A stretch of DNA of 64,000 nucleotides from Hellea sp. (GCA_020629545.1 JAHDDC010000003.1:1-64000); one strand, 5' to 3'; positions 32,913 to 42,958 are shown, counted from the stretch's first letter. The notes: generated from the sequence alone by a model not told the origin. Made by a program: numbers and translations.

Positions 32913-34388
32913 GTGTTAAATCCCTCTTTGAGAATCACGTCCATTACAAGGACCTTAATGTTGGCGTCGTGTTTGACGTTTGCCGGTGGAATGGCCACTG
33001 CGCAAACACCGCCTCTTCAAGCGCAAAATTCGGTGGCCGACCTCGTGGAAGTTGTGAGCAAGGCCGTCGTTAATATTGTTGTCACAACAGACGATGGAGA
33101 AACTACATCTGAAGGTCAGGGTTCAGGTTTCGTAATTTCGAATACCGGGGAAGTCGTCACCAATTATCATGTGATCGACGGAGGAGACCGGATCACAGTT
33201 GTTTTCAATAACGGCGAGACATTTCCCGCCAAGATAATTGGTACGGATGAAGAAACTGATCTGGCACTACTGAAAATTTCGGCCAATGCAGCTTTTCCCG
33301 CAGTGAATTGGCATCACGGAAAACCGATTAGAATTGGAGACTGGGTAATCGCGATTGGTAACCCATTTGGTATCGGTCAATCGACAAGTCTCGGGATTAT
33401 TTCCGCGATTGGTAGAGATCGAGTGGAATCAGGCGCCTATGTTGATTACATTCAAACTGATGCAACAATAAATCGTGGTAATTCCGGCGGTCCATTGTTC
33501 AATCCTGCCGGAGATGTAATCGGCGTCAATTCAGCAATTTTCTCACCTACAGGCGCAAGTGTCGGTATTGGCTTTTCCATTCCCCATCAGACTGCTGAAA
33601 GCGTCATCAATGCTATTCGTAAAGATGGCCGAGTGCGCCGGGGGTGGCTTGGTGTTGGCTTACGAACCGCTGAGTTTTCAGGTGGTCCATCCGCAGCTGG
33701 TGCGAACGTCAATAATGTGATGAGCGGAAGTCCTGCACAGTTAGCAGGCCTTCAGGTTGATGATATTATTCTGAGGATAAACGGACGGACAATCGCAAAC
33801 TCGGTAGAAGCCACTCGTATCATAGGGGCATTGGGACCGGATGCACGTGTTTCGATGGATATCGAACGCAACGAAGCACCGATGACATTGACCATCCAAA
33901 TGGCAGAACGTCCTACCAAGGATCAAATAGATATTGCCATGGCTGGTGGTACTTATAGCACGGTCCCAGATGCAGCGCCGTCATATCCAAGTGCGCCATC
34001 ATATCAGGCGCAAGGCACGCCGGCACCGGCCGTGCCGCCAGGTGCCAATTCAAATTTAATGGCAACGGGTCTGAGTGTGGTAGATTTGTCCGCGTCCTTC
34101 CGTCAAACAATCGGTATGCGCCCAGACCAAGTCGGTGTTTACATTGAAAGCGTCGCGCCTGGCAGTACAGCCGCGAGCGTCGGGCTTGCACGTAATATGG
34201 TCATCATGGAAATGGAACAAGAACCACTTCCAAGCGTCAGACATCTAAGTGCTTTAATGCAGAAAGCTGCTGAGAATGGCCAATCCGAAGTGTTGTTTCT
34301 CGTGCGAATGGAAAGTGGCAGCGAGAATTACGCGGTTATGCCGCTCAGTGATTATTATATGGGACAAGCCGTTTATCAGCTAGAATAA
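32913..34388 (+). CDS. Periplasmic HtrA/DegP-family serine protease
   Basis: 491 residues with a signal peptide ending 'GGMATAQ', a trypsin-like domain (about 40-230) with triad His in 'VVTNYHVIDGG', Asp in 'EETDLALLKI' and Ser in 'INRGNSGGPLF', then PDZ1 (about 240-335, 'GWLGVGLRT') and PDZ2 (about 390-485, 'VGVYIESVAPGSTAASVGL'), joined by a Pro/Ser/Ala-rich linker. It should degrade or refold damaged envelope proteins. The start is GTG 32913, with GAGG eight bases upstream. It lies 11 bp before a response regulator/kinase pair, an arrangement common in alphaproteobacteria, so that pair may respond to envelope stress. Confidence 0.93.
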   Translation: MLNPSLRITSITRTLMLASCLTFAGGMATAQTPPLQAQNSVADLVEVVSKAVVNIVVTTDDGETTSEGQGSGFVISNTGEVVTNYHVIDGGDRITVVFNNGETFPAKIIGTDEETDLALLKISANAAFPAVNWHHGKPIRIGDWVIAIGNPFGIGQSTSLGIISAIGRDRVESGAYVDYIQTDATINRGNSGGPLFNPAGDVIGVNSAIFSPTGASVGIGFSIPHQTAESVINAIRKDGRVRRGWLGVGLRTAEFSGGPSAAGANVNNVMSGSPAQLAGLQVDDIILRINGRTIANSVEATRIIGALGPDARVSMDIERNEAPMTLTIQMAERPTKDQIDIAMAGGTYSTVPDAAPSYPSAPSYQAQGTPAPAVPPGANSNLMATGLSVVDLSASFRQTIGMRPDQVGVYIESVAPGSTAASVGLARNMVIMEMEQEPLPSVRHLSALMQKAAENGQSEVLFLVRMESGSENYAVMPLSDYYMGQAVYQLE

Positions 34389-34399
34389 AGGAGCAAGGT

Positions 34400-35071
34400 A
34401 TGAGGATTTTGGTTGTTGAAGATGATGAGGTTGCTGCGGATTACGTTCGCAAAGGCCTGATGGAAGCCGGTCATGTTGTAGACTTGGCGCCTGATGGTGA
34501 TCTGGGCTTGGAAATGGCCCGTGCAGCCGACTACGACGCCATGATTCTGGACCGTATGTTACCAAAACTTGATGGCTTGGAGCTCCTGGAGGCGCTTCGC
34601 GAGGACGGGGACAAAACACCGGTTCTCATTTTATCGGCTCTCGGAGAGGTCGATCAAAAAGTTGAAGGCCTACGGGCCGGAGGCGATGACTATTTGGCCA
34701 AGCCTTATGCCTTTACTGAGCTTTTGGCGCGTGTCGAGGCCATTGGGCGCCGAAGTGATCCTACAGCCGCGGTTACCAAACTCAAAGTGGGTTCGCTTGA
34801 AATGGATCTTTTAGCCCGAACCGTGCGTCGGGATGATCAGAATATTCTTTTGCAGCCCCGGGAATTCCGTCTTCTGGAATGTTTGATGCGCAATGCAGGT
34901 CAGGTTGTCACTAGAACAATGCTTTTGGAGAAGGTTTGGGACTATCACTTTGACCCCCAAACAAACGTTATCGATGTTCATATCTCGCGTTTACGCGGTA
35001 AGATTGATAAGGAGTTTGAGACTCCAATGCTCCATACTGTCAGAGGGGCAGGTTACCGCTTGCAGGTCTAA
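34400..35071 (+). CDS. OmpR-family response regulator next to HtrA
   Basis: 223 residues. The receiver domain contains 'VVEDDEVAADYV', phospho-acceptor Asp in 'AMILDRMLPKLDG' near 51, 'VLILSALGEVDQKVEG' and 'DDYLAKPYAFTELLARV' (Lys near 101). The winged helix (about 125-221) has 'LQPREFRLLECLMRNAGQVVTRTMLLEKVWDYHFDP' and 'VHISRLRGKID'. It starts 11 bp after the protease gene with AAGGAG-type spacing ('aaaggagcaaggt'). It differs clearly from the regulator at 30102, so the window holds two separate OmpR-type systems. Targets are unknown; htrA and glnE are the obvious candidates by position. Confidence 0.93.
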   Translation: MRILVVEDDEVAADYVRKGLMEAGHVVDLAPDGDLGLEMARAADYDAMILDRMLPKLDGLELLEALREDGDKTPVLILSALGEVDQKVEGLRAGGDDYLAKPYAFTELLARVEAIGRRSDPTAAVTKLKVGSLEMDLLARTVRRDDQNILLQPREFRLLECLMRNAGQVVTRTMLLEKVWDYHFDPQTNVIDVHISRLRGKIDKEFETPMLHTVRGAGYRLQV

Positions 35072-35095
35072 CGGCAAGGGGATAGCTAAGGTCTT

Positions 35096-36616
35096 ATGCT
35101 ACGCGCATTATCTAAGCTGTTTCGAAACACGATTTTCAGGCTCAGCCTCTTGGGGGCTGTGCTTTTTGTTGTCTCGCTTTTTTTCAGTCTGGGTTATGTC
35201 TATTACGCCACAGTTACGACGGAGCTTCGGGAGGTCGATAGGGATATCGAAGCGGAGGTTGAGGCGCTTAAAACAGCCTATGAGGAAAACGGACTCGCTT
35301 ATATTGCCAGGATTATAAATATCCGATCAGGTGCTTATGAAGGGCGTTACCTTCTAGAAACACGGACGAGATATCTTGGAAATCTTGCGTCTACGAGTAT
35401 GGATGAAGAGGGATATAAGCCCTTTACGCTCATTAACGGCGAGCCTGGAAAACCTTTTGTTTCCATGCGCATCGAATACACGCTTGAAAATCGAGATCTA
35501 GGTGATTCGTCTGATGCAGTATCAAGTTCCGATATCAAGGGATTTCAAAACCGGAGAATTAATGCTCTGTCTGGTTTTTTAGTCAATGATAATGGGGACC
35601 CAGTCGCGGGCCTGATTGTCGGGCGAGATGTTGAAGAGATCATGAGCAAGGCTGATATTGTCCGAAACGCAATTGTCACGTCGTCTTTGATTGCATTCGT
35701 TTTAGGACTTCTTTCCAGTATTTTTGTATCTCGTCGGTTTTCACGCCGGATTGAAGCCTTCAACCGTTTGGCGACTGATGTCCGAAGTGGACAGCTCGAT
35801 CGTCGAGCGCCGCGTAATTACAGCGAGGATGAACTTGATCTACTTGCAGACCATCTTAACAACATGCTGGATCACATTGATCGCTTGATGAAAGCAATGC
35901 GTTATGCTGGCGATAGTATTGCCCACGATTTGCGTTCACCGTTAACGCGTCTTCGAACCCGGCTCGAAAGCACAGCGGGCGAACTGAACAATCAAGAAGC
36001 ATCAGAAGCCCTATATGCGGCTGCTGACGACGCTGATCAACTTCTGAGCACCTTTGACAAAGTTCTGCGAATTGCCCGTCTTGAAGCCGGAGAACAGCGG
36101 GAAATGTTGCAGGAGCTTGATCCGAAGATCGTACTCGAAGACATGGCTGAATTTTATGAGCCGGCCTGCGAAGATGCCAAGTTGGAGTTTTCTGCAGATA
36201 TTCCAAGCGGACTCGTCATCCTGGCTGATCGCGGTTTGCTTTCGCAAGCGGTTTCGAATTTGCTGGAGAATGCTATCAAATATACGCCGGAAGGCGGAAA
36301 GGTTAAGCTTCAACTCGAAAGAAATAGTGCGAACCGTGTCGTGATATCCGTGACAGATGATGGACCTGGAATTCCGGCACCTGATCGGGAACGGGTCAAG
36401 GAACGATTTGTAAGATTAGACAAGAGCAGAACTGCGCCCGGAAGTGGTCTAGGGCTGGCGATGGTAGACGCAATTGCGACGCTCCATGAAGCAGAATTTG
36501 AGCTCAAAGATGGTATGGAGTCTGAACTCGGGCCGGGGCTATCCGTTCAAATTGTATTTCCCCGGCGTCGTCATCTCAGGCCGGCTGGGCGGCAAAAAAC
36601 GAAAACCGTTCAATGA
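35096..36616 (+). CDS. HAMP-domain sensor histidine kinase
   Basis: 506 residues: membrane helices near 14-36 and 183-205, a periplasmic domain of about 145 residues, HAMP (about 206-258, 'RRFSRRIEAFNRLATDVRSGQ'), HisKA with the phospho-acceptor in 'SIAHDLRSPLTRLRTRLE' near 276, and HATPase with 'NLLENAIKYTPEGG', 'VTDDGPGIP' and 'GSGLGLAMV'. The C-terminal tail is basic ('RRRHLRPAGRQKTK'). It overlaps glnE by ATGA, so kinase and glutamine-synthetase regulator are translated together; whether they share a signal is open. The stimulus is unknown. Confidence 0.92.
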   Translation: MLRALSKLFRNTIFRLSLLGAVLFVVSLFFSLGYVYYATVTTELREVDRDIEAEVEALKTAYEENGLAYIARIINIRSGAYEGRYLLETRTRYLGNLASTSMDEEGYKPFTLINGEPGKPFVSMRIEYTLENRDLGDSSDAVSSSDIKGFQNRRINALSGFLVNDNGDPVAGLIVGRDVEEIMSKADIVRNAIVTSSLIAFVLGLLSSIFVSRRFSRRIEAFNRLATDVRSGQLDRRAPRNYSEDELDLLADHLNNMLDHIDRLMKAMRYAGDSIAHDLRSPLTRLRTRLESTAGELNNQEASEALYAAADDADQLLSTFDKVLRIARLEAGEQREMLQELDPKIVLEDMAEFYEPACEDAKLEFSADIPSGLVILADRGLLSQAVSNLLENAIKYTPEGGKVKLQLERNSANRVVISVTDDGPGIPAPDRERVKERFVRLDKSRTAPGSGLGLAMVDAIATLHEAEFELKDGMESELGPGLSVQIVFPRRRHLRPAGRQKTKTVQ

Positions 36617-39318
36617 GCAAGTTAAGCGCAGCTATAGAGTGCGCCAAACTAAACGCGCCCTATCTACGAGAAAGCTTTGAGTTGTTCCCTGATTTGGAAC
36701 CGATTTTGCGCCGCAGTAATGTTGATACGATACTTAATGGCCTTATGCAGGCCGTCCCGGCCAAGATCGGGGAATTTGATCACGAAATGTCTTTTCTGCG
36801 TGTGTTGAAGCGAAAGCTACATTTGGTTGTCGCCATTGCTGATATCGCGAAAGTTTGGGATTGGGTCAATGTCACTGAAGCTTTGACACAACTTGCCGAT
36901 CTATGTGTCCACCGGATTCTCTCTTCGGCCGCTCGCAGTCTGGGGATTGAAGGGACTGATAATAATCCAGTTCCAGGTCTTTTTGTTCTTGCTGTTGGGA
37001 AATATGGCGCTCGTGAGCTCAATTATTCCAGCGATATTGATTTCAATGTTTTTTACGATCCCGACGCCATAGTAGTACCCAATCCTGCGCGGGCGGAACG
37101 AACTCTCATTAAGCTTATCCAAATGCTAGTGAGAGGTCTCGAGGGAGTCACTGAAGATGGTTATATTTTCAGAACCGACTTACGATTAAGGCCGGACCCA
37201 CGGTCAAATGCGATTGCTGTTTCAACCCGAACGGCGGAGCGATATTATGAAACGTTAGGGCAAAACTGGGAACGGGCCGCCATGATAAAGGCACGTGTAT
37301 GTGCTGGTGATTTGCCAATTGGTGAAGAATTTAAATCTAACGTTCTGACTCCGTTTATTTGGCGCCGAAATCTCGATTATGCTGCCATCGAAGACATTCT
37401 CGCGATCAAAAGACAAATCCATGCCAAAATAGGGCAGGGCGAAATAGATATTGCCGGCCATCATTTAAAGCTCGGTACAGGAGGGATAAGAGAAATCGAG
37501 TTTTATGCTCAGGTTCAACAACTTATTCTCGGGGGCCGTCATAAAGAGCTAAGGTCAATGAGAACTGTGGATGCGCTTAAGGCTTTGTCGACTGCTGGTT
37601 TTACAAAACCATCTGAAACTGATCGTTTATCCGAACACTATGCCACGCTTCGTGATTTGGAACATGTCAGTCAAATGATGGATGATGAGCAAACTCATCT
37701 GGTGCCTGTCGATACAGAAAAAAGACAATCCTTCGCGAGACTTGCTGGGTTCAAGGCTATAGAAGACATGGAGCAAACAGTTCAAGCCGTTATAACGGAT
37801 GTTCATAAGATCTATACTGATCTTTTTCCTGATGCGTCATCTCTATCATCTGAGCATGGGAATTTGGTGTTTACTGGCGTAGAGCCCGATCCGGCGACTT
37901 TGGCGGTTTTGAATGAATTGGGTTTCCGGAGCTCTGAACAGATTTGGCAGGATATGGCGGCCTGGCTAGGAGGCCGTATTAAGGCTACTCGCGCAGAGCG
38001 ATCACGAGAACTTCTCACGGCGATTGCTCCAAATATTATTGAGATTTGCGGACGGCAAGTCGACCCGGACGCGGCCTTTTCGGCATTTGGCTTGTTTATG
38101 GGAAGTCTCAATAGTGGAATATCCGTTTTGTCTATGTTTGCCCAAAGACCAGACCATTTGGAACTCGTTATATCTCTATTGGCGAAATCCCCATTCATTA
38201 CCGAAGCAGTTGCGGCAAAACCGGCAATATTAGATGCTTTGTCTGTCCCCGACTTTCTAGATATTTCGGAGAATCAGATTCTGTTAGGGGCCGTTGAAAT
38301 CGGTAAAGCTGATGATCTTGAGGGTGCGATGAATGCCGCACGGAGATGGGTCAGAGAGGAGCGCTTTAGGATTAGTGCTGCGCTTTTGAGCGAACGGATT
38401 TCGCCAAAGACTGCCAGCCGGCTTTTCTCGGCGCTGGCGGTCAGCTCCATTCGAAACTTACTGCCATTTGCGGTTCGAGATGTGGAGCGTAGAACGGGAT
38501 CAATAAAGGGCAGTATCGCAGTTTTAGGCATGGGAAAGCTTGCCACACACGATCTTAATGCCACGTCCGATGTTGATATCATGGTTCTTTATAAGCCTGA
38601 TGAGAGTGAAACGAATGCGCAGCAAATCTATGCTCGAATTACCCAGCGATTAATCAGTGCATTATCCGCGACGACGGAAGAGGGTAGTTTATTCGAGGTT
38701 GATATGGCGTTGCGCCCATCGGGACGATCTGGACCAGTCGCCGTAACAACAGAATCTTTTTTGCGGTACTATCAAGAAAAAGCCTGGACTTGGGAGTTCA
38801 TGGCGTTGACGCGGTCCCGAATACTAGCTTCCATTCCAGAAGATTCTAGACGGGAATTTGAAGACGATAGGCGCAATGCCTTGTCAACATATCGAGACGA
38901 TCTCGATATTTCCGCCGATATCACTTCAATGTTATTGCGACTTCGAAAAGAGAAGCCCGCTCAACATGAGTTTGACTTGAAGAATATAGTCGGGGGTATT
39001 CGTGATATCGAATTTTTGGCGCAAAAGTCGTTCTTGCTAAACGCAGGAATGGACCGAGCAAAGACATTCTCAATCGGCGAAATATTGGCTCAATCAACTT
39101 CGGAATTTTCGCCGGAGGAGAGCCGGGCACTGCGTGATATCTACGAGTTCTTTCTTGGATTTTTACAATTGGCGAATGTTCAATTCGGCAATGATGAGCC
39201 TGCCACGCTTTCCACGATTGCAGAGTATTTAGGGTACGAATCCGAGACGGATTTATTAGATAAAATATCGGAGAATTGCCAATTCGTCAGCGAGATCGTT
39301 GATCGATATATCTTTTAA
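36613..39318 (+). CDS. glnE: Bifunctional glutamine synthetase adenylyltransferase/adenylyl-removing enzyme
   Basis: GlnE attaches AMP to, or removes it from, glutamine synthetase according to nitrogen status. The 901-residue protein keeps both nucleotidyltransferase domains: the N-terminal adenylyl-removing one with 'AVGKYGARELNYSSDIDFNVFYD' near residue 125 and the C-terminal adenylylating one with 'GMGKLATHDLNATSDVDIMVLY' near 637. Each carries the Asp-x-Asp metal pair, so both should be active. Helical bundles separate and follow them. It is a little shorter than E. coli GlnE. The TAA stop shares the TTAA tetranucleotide with the convergent kinase gene. Confidence 0.95.
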   Translation: MSKLSAAIECAKLNAPYLRESFELFPDLEPILRRSNVDTILNGLMQAVPAKIGEFDHEMSFLRVLKRKLHLVVAIADIAKVWDWVNVTEALTQLADLCVHRILSSAARSLGIEGTDNNPVPGLFVLAVGKYGARELNYSSDIDFNVFYDPDAIVVPNPARAERTLIKLIQMLVRGLEGVTEDGYIFRTDLRLRPDPRSNAIAVSTRTAERYYETLGQNWERAAMIKARVCAGDLPIGEEFKSNVLTPFIWRRNLDYAAIEDILAIKRQIHAKIGQGEIDIAGHHLKLGTGGIREIEFYAQVQQLILGGRHKELRSMRTVDALKALSTAGFTKPSETDRLSEHYATLRDLEHVSQMMDDEQTHLVPVDTEKRQSFARLAGFKAIEDMEQTVQAVITDVHKIYTDLFPDASSLSSEHGNLVFTGVEPDPATLAVLNELGFRSSEQIWQDMAAWLGGRIKATRAERSRELLTAIAPNIIEICGRQVDPDAAFSAFGLFMGSLNSGISVLSMFAQRPDHLELVISLLAKSPFITEAVAAKPAILDALSVPDFLDISENQILLGAVEIGKADDLEGAMNAARRWVREERFRISAALLSERISPKTASRLFSALAVSSIRNLLPFAVRDVERRTGSIKGSIAVLGMGKLATHDLNATSDVDIMVLYKPDESETNAQQIYARITQRLISALSATTEEGSLFEVDMALRPSGRSGPVAVTTESFLRYYQEKAWTWEFMALTRSRILASIPEDSRREFEDDRRNALSTYRDDLDISADITSMLLRLRKEKPAQHEFDLKNIVGGIRDIEFLAQKSFLLNAGMDRAKTFSIGEILAQSTSEFSPEESRALRDIYEFFLGFLQLANVQFGNDEPATLSTIAEYLGYESETDLLDKISENCQFVSEIVDRYIF

Positions 39319-42104
39319 GCCGCGTACGGATTTGGATTAGACGGCGTTTGCATCGTTGCCTGCGGATTTACATCGCTTTGTACGACATAGGCCGGTTCTG
39401 ATTGGGGCGGTTCTACGCTGCCATCTTTCAGGACATCGGCAATATCTTGTGCCAAGCGAGAAATCTCATCAGCAACTTCCGAATCGGGCTCTTCTTCAAC
39501 TTGTTTGATCGGCTTATTGGGTAGCGTGAATATGACGGACGTGCCTTCTCCCACAGTCGACTCCATGCGGAAGTTGCCGCCGTGAAGTTCAACGAGAGAT
39601 TTGGACAAGGCGAGGCCCAATCCAGTACCTTCGACCTGTCGTGTTTCTTTATTTTCGACTTGTTCAAATGGTTGAGCTAGTCGGGCGAGATCTTCGGGTG
39701 ATATTCCAATTCCCGTATCTGAAACCTGGACGATTACACCTGCCGATTTTACGCTAACATCAACACTAACGATGCCGCCCTCAGGCGTAAACTTAATCGC
39801 GTTTGTGATTAGATTAAGAAGAACTTGTTTAACTGCTCTCGGGTCTGCCTCGATCTCACGAGTGTTCACAGCATCATAAACGAGTTTTTGACCATTATCT
39901 TCTGCCCGTCCGCGAACAATCCGAATAACCTGTTGGATCAAATCATTAATATCAAGGCTTTCGACATGAAGTGTCATCTTACCAGCTTCAATTTTGGACA
40001 TGTCCAAGATGTCATTGATCAAAGAAAGGAGGTGTTGCCCGGAAAACAAAATATCGCTGACATACTCCTTGTAACGAGGATCCCCTAGGGGGCCGAACAT
40101 CTCTTTTTGCATGATATCAGAGAAGCCATTGATCGCATTTAATGGTGTTCTAAGCTCATGACTCATATTGGCTAAGAATTCACTTTTGGATTGATTGGCT
40201 TCTTCGGCCCGAATTTTTTCTTGCTCATAATTTTCAGCCAGTTCTACGATGCGGCTCTGTGATTTACGAAGGACATTGACCGTTTTCTGCAGAGCCTGTT
40301 CGTTCTCACGCAGCTGATGCTCGCGTGTGCGGATTGCCGTAATCTCCGTTCCAATTGATACGCGTCCACCGTCGGCCGTTGGTGTCTCGAGATACCTAAT
40401 CCATCGACCATCTTTGAGCAAAATTTCATAACCCTGTTCAGTATTATCACCGATCTTATCAGCGATTGCATTACTAGCGTGATATTCAACGGTCGCATGA
40501 TCCAAGCCTGGAGTAAGATTGCCTGGCTGAAAGCTAAAAAAGTCTTCAAACTTTGCGTTCCAAAGGGTTATCTGATCCCGCTGATCCCAAATTACGAAGG
40601 AGTCATTCATCGCACGCAAAGCGTCGTGTAGTCTGGCTTCAGCGGATTGAAGGCGAATTTGCGCTCCGCGTTGCTCGGTTACATCCAGCGCCATTCCGAT
40701 GATAACGCGTGTGTGTTCTGCACCCCGCGTAGATGGGCGACCGCGGCAAGAAATTGTGAGCGGTAATCTTGCAACATTAACTTCTACATCAAAATCTCCG
40801 GACATGTGCGCTCGGCGAATATGGTAAAGAAGTTTTTCACGATCTGCGTCATGGAATAATGCCAAGAACTGCGGAAAAGGTAGGGTGTGCTCCTGTTGTG
40901 GGAGGCCTAGTAGTGAAGAAAGAGACTGACTTATATAAGCTTCATTATCAGAGAGATTGACTTCCCATACGCCGCCGCGCGATCCATCTAACGCGGCTCG
41001 ATAACGTTGTTGAGATACTTCGCTCTGAGTCGATGTATTTTCGATTTTCTTGACTTGCCGACGCATATTCTTGAACAATGATGCCACCATCGCGAGTGTA
41101 CCAAGAAACAAGAGAGACAAAAACATCAACGTTTGTTTCCACTTTGAACCACTGTCGAAGCTTCGTGTTCTGATGACCGACAGAGAGGAGTTTGGGATAT
41201 TTTGATGGCCGAGCCACACTTTAGATCCGTTAACTTTGTGAGAAATTCCACCTTTATCGCTATTGCGGATCATGGATTTCAACTGATCGGCCGGCATATC
41301 ATAAAACCGTGCAGAATCGGACTGTCCCAGCGCAACTGGGCCGTCTATGGCCCGCCCGCTATTCTCTATGAGCGCAAGATTGTGTGAATTTGGCCCAATT
41401 ATCGCGCCGGGCGACAAAGCAACAATGAGTATCGCATCGTTTAAGGAACGAATTATCAGCGGATTAATTTGACCATTATTTCCGACCAAAGATGAAATGA
41501 GGACGCCAGACTGCGGTAGACCAGAAAAGTTCACGCCAGAGAGAACATCTGCATTTGGCGTGCCCGCAATTAGCTTATTCTGTTTGTTTGTAATAGCCAC
41601 ACCAGCTACGTCTTTTCCTCTTGAGATCAGATTGACGATTTGGTTGGCATTAGATCCCCCTACCATTGCGTTATCAATCCATTGCAATTGATTGTTCAAA
41701 GCGGTTTCAGCGGTGTTGGCGTCAATATGTAAATTCGCATTTAACTCACTTCGACCGGACTCAGATGCTTGTGCACGCTGGTCATTGACAATCAAAAAAC
41801 TGGTTAAAATGAAAAACAGTAAAAATGTAAGGATCGCTAGAAGTATGTTTCTAAGCGAAGAGTCATCAATATCGTCTGAAAGTCCAAGACGTTCGCTTGT
41901 TGATTTCCGGCGTCGGTCTTCAACTTCTACTCTGTTAGGTTGATAATCACTTTGAGTTATGGTTGTTCTATTGGGTACTGAACGTCCAATCGGTCGGCCT
42001 GCGGAATAGGCATGATGGCCTTGTTGTCCGGCAGGCATAGGCGGGGGCGCGGCTTGGCCGTGCGGCCCGGCCGGCGGGCGTCGATATGCATGCGGATTAT
42101 TCAC
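39315..42104 (-). CDS. PleC-like membrane sensor histidine kinase with two PAS domains
   Basis: 929 residues: a Pro/Gly/Gln-rich cytoplasmic N-terminus (1-85), helix near 86-107, periplasmic domain to about 320, second helix near 325-345, two PAS domains (about 365-480, 'AALDGSRGGVWEVNLSD'; about 495-610, 'AMNDSFVIWDQRDQITLWN'), a coiled coil, HisKA with 'LANMSHELRTPLNAINGFSDIM' near 648, HATPase ('NLITNAIKFTPEGG', 'VSDTGIGI', 'GTGLGLALS') and an acidic tail. The HisKA block with 'MFGPLGDPRYKEYV' and 'HLLSLINDILDMSKIEAG' is that of the PleC/DivJ cell-cycle kinases, which act on DivK/PleD in relatives. No receiver domain is fused. The start is GTG 42104, with AAGGG upstream. Confidence 0.88.
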   Translation of the reverse strand: MNNPHAYRRPPAGPHGQAAPPPMPAGQQGHHAYSAGRPIGRSVPNRTTITQSDYQPNRVEVEDRRRKSTSERLGLSDDIDDSSLRNILLAILTFLLFFILTSFLIVNDQRAQASESGRSELNANLHIDANTAETALNNQLQWIDNAMVGGSNANQIVNLISRGKDVAGVAITNKQNKLIAGTPNADVLSGVNFSGLPQSGVLISSLVGNNGQINPLIIRSLNDAILIVALSPGAIIGPNSHNLALIENSGRAIDGPVALGQSDSARFYDMPADQLKSMIRNSDKGGISHKVNGSKVWLGHQNIPNSSLSVIRTRSFDSGSKWKQTLMFLSLLFLGTLAMVASLFKNMRRQVKKIENTSTQSEVSQQRYRAALDGSRGGVWEVNLSDNEAYISQSLSSLLGLPQQEHTLPFPQFLALFHDADREKLLYHIRRAHMSGDFDVEVNVARLPLTISCRGRPSTRGAEHTRVIIGMALDVTEQRGAQIRLQSAEARLHDALRAMNDSFVIWDQRDQITLWNAKFEDFFSFQPGNLTPGLDHATVEYHASNAIADKIGDNTEQGYEILLKDGRWIRYLETPTADGGRVSIGTEITAIRTREHQLRENEQALQKTVNVLRKSQSRIVELAENYEQEKIRAEEANQSKSEFLANMSHELRTPLNAINGFSDIMQKEMFGPLGDPRYKEYVSDILFSGQHLLSLINDILDMSKIEAGKMTLHVESLDINDLIQQVIRIVRGRAEDNGQKLVYDAVNTREIEADPRAVKQVLLNLITNAIKFTPEGGIVSVDVSVKSAGVIVQVSDTGIGISPEDLARLAQPFEQVENKETRQVEGTGLGLALSKSLVELHGGNFRMESTVGEGTSVIFTLPNKPIKQVEEEPDSEVADEISRLAQDIADVLKDGSVEPPQSEPAYVVQSDVNPQATMQTPSNPNPYAA

Positions 42105-42175
42105 CCGGACCCTTTTCGAATCAAAATCAAATCTGTGATAGTTTCGCTCATCTTCGAAAAAATTCCAGTAAATTG

Positions 42176-42907
42176 CTAGCCGTCTAGTCTTGTCTCGGGT
42201 GCAGGTTTACCAATCGCGTATCCCTGAGCCGCGTCAAATCCCTTTTTGCGCACAAAATCCAGGATTTGATCCGTTTCAACGCCTTCTCCGATGAATTTGA
42301 ATCCTAGTGAATCGCGAAGAGTAAAAAGCGCGTCTAGAATTGCCTCCTCGCGTTTGTCGGTCATAGCTGAGACAACAAACTCTCCATCTATTTTAAGATA
42401 ATCTGCAGGCAATGCCCGTAAGTATCGGATTGAGGCTGCACCGGCCCCGACATCATCAAGGCAAATCTTGTGACCACGATCTTGAAGCTTGGACAAAATA
42501 TCTTTGGCCTTGTGCAAATTGTCCAGATTCCATGTCTCGGTGAGTTCGATCATCAGTTTGCTAGGAGGGCCTTCAAGAGCAGAAAGACAGGCCATCAGCG
42601 CATGTTCAAACCCAGGTAAATCTATTGAGGCACCGGAGAGATTGACAGCCATGCCGTGACCATCTGGAAACTTATTGAGTGTCAGCACCGCTCTTGCCAG
42701 CATTGAAAGGTCAAGATCCTTGATGGCTCCAGACAGTTCTGCCGGACGTATAACGCCTTGAACGCCTGCTTCATGTTCAAATCTTACTAGCCATTCATAA
42801 TGCGATATTTCCCCATCTTTTAGATTGATGATGGGTTGTTTCATAACGCTATACATGTGCTCAGAGACATGTTCGCGAAAACCATGAAATGTTCTAGGGT
42901 CAACCAT
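42176..42907 (-). CDS. EAL-domain cyclic-di-GMP phosphodiesterase (EWL variant)
   Basis: A 243-residue single EAL domain without GGDEF or membrane segments. The namesake motif reads 'YEWLVRFE', Ala replaced by Trp but the metal-binding Glu kept. Other catalytic elements are present: Asn in 'MAVNLSG', Glu in 'IELTETW', 'LDDVGAGAASIRYL' (both Asp), Lys in 'LKIDGEFV', 'GEGVETDQ' and 'AQGYAIGKP'. It may thus hydrolyse c-di-GMP, or act as a binding protein. It lies 71 bp before the PleC-like kinase on the same strand; in Caulobacter relatives PleC acts on the diguanylate cyclase PleD, so a link to c-di-GMP control is attractive. AAAGG precedes the ATG. Confidence 0.87.
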   Translation of the reverse strand: MVDPRTFHGFREHVSEHMYSVMKQPIINLKDGEISHYEWLVRFEHEAGVQGVIRPAELSGAIKDLDLSMLARAVLTLNKFPDGHGMAVNLSGASIDLPGFEHALMACLSALEGPPSKLMIELTETWNLDNLHKAKDILSKLQDRGHKICLDDVGAGAASIRYLRALPADYLKIDGEFVVSAMTDKREEAILDALFTLRDSLGFKFIGEGVETDQILDFVRKKGFDAAQGYAIGKPAPETRLDG

Positions 42908-42958
42908 ATGCCTTTATAAAGGAACAGGCCTAAACAAAGTCCTTACGAAAGCGGTTGT

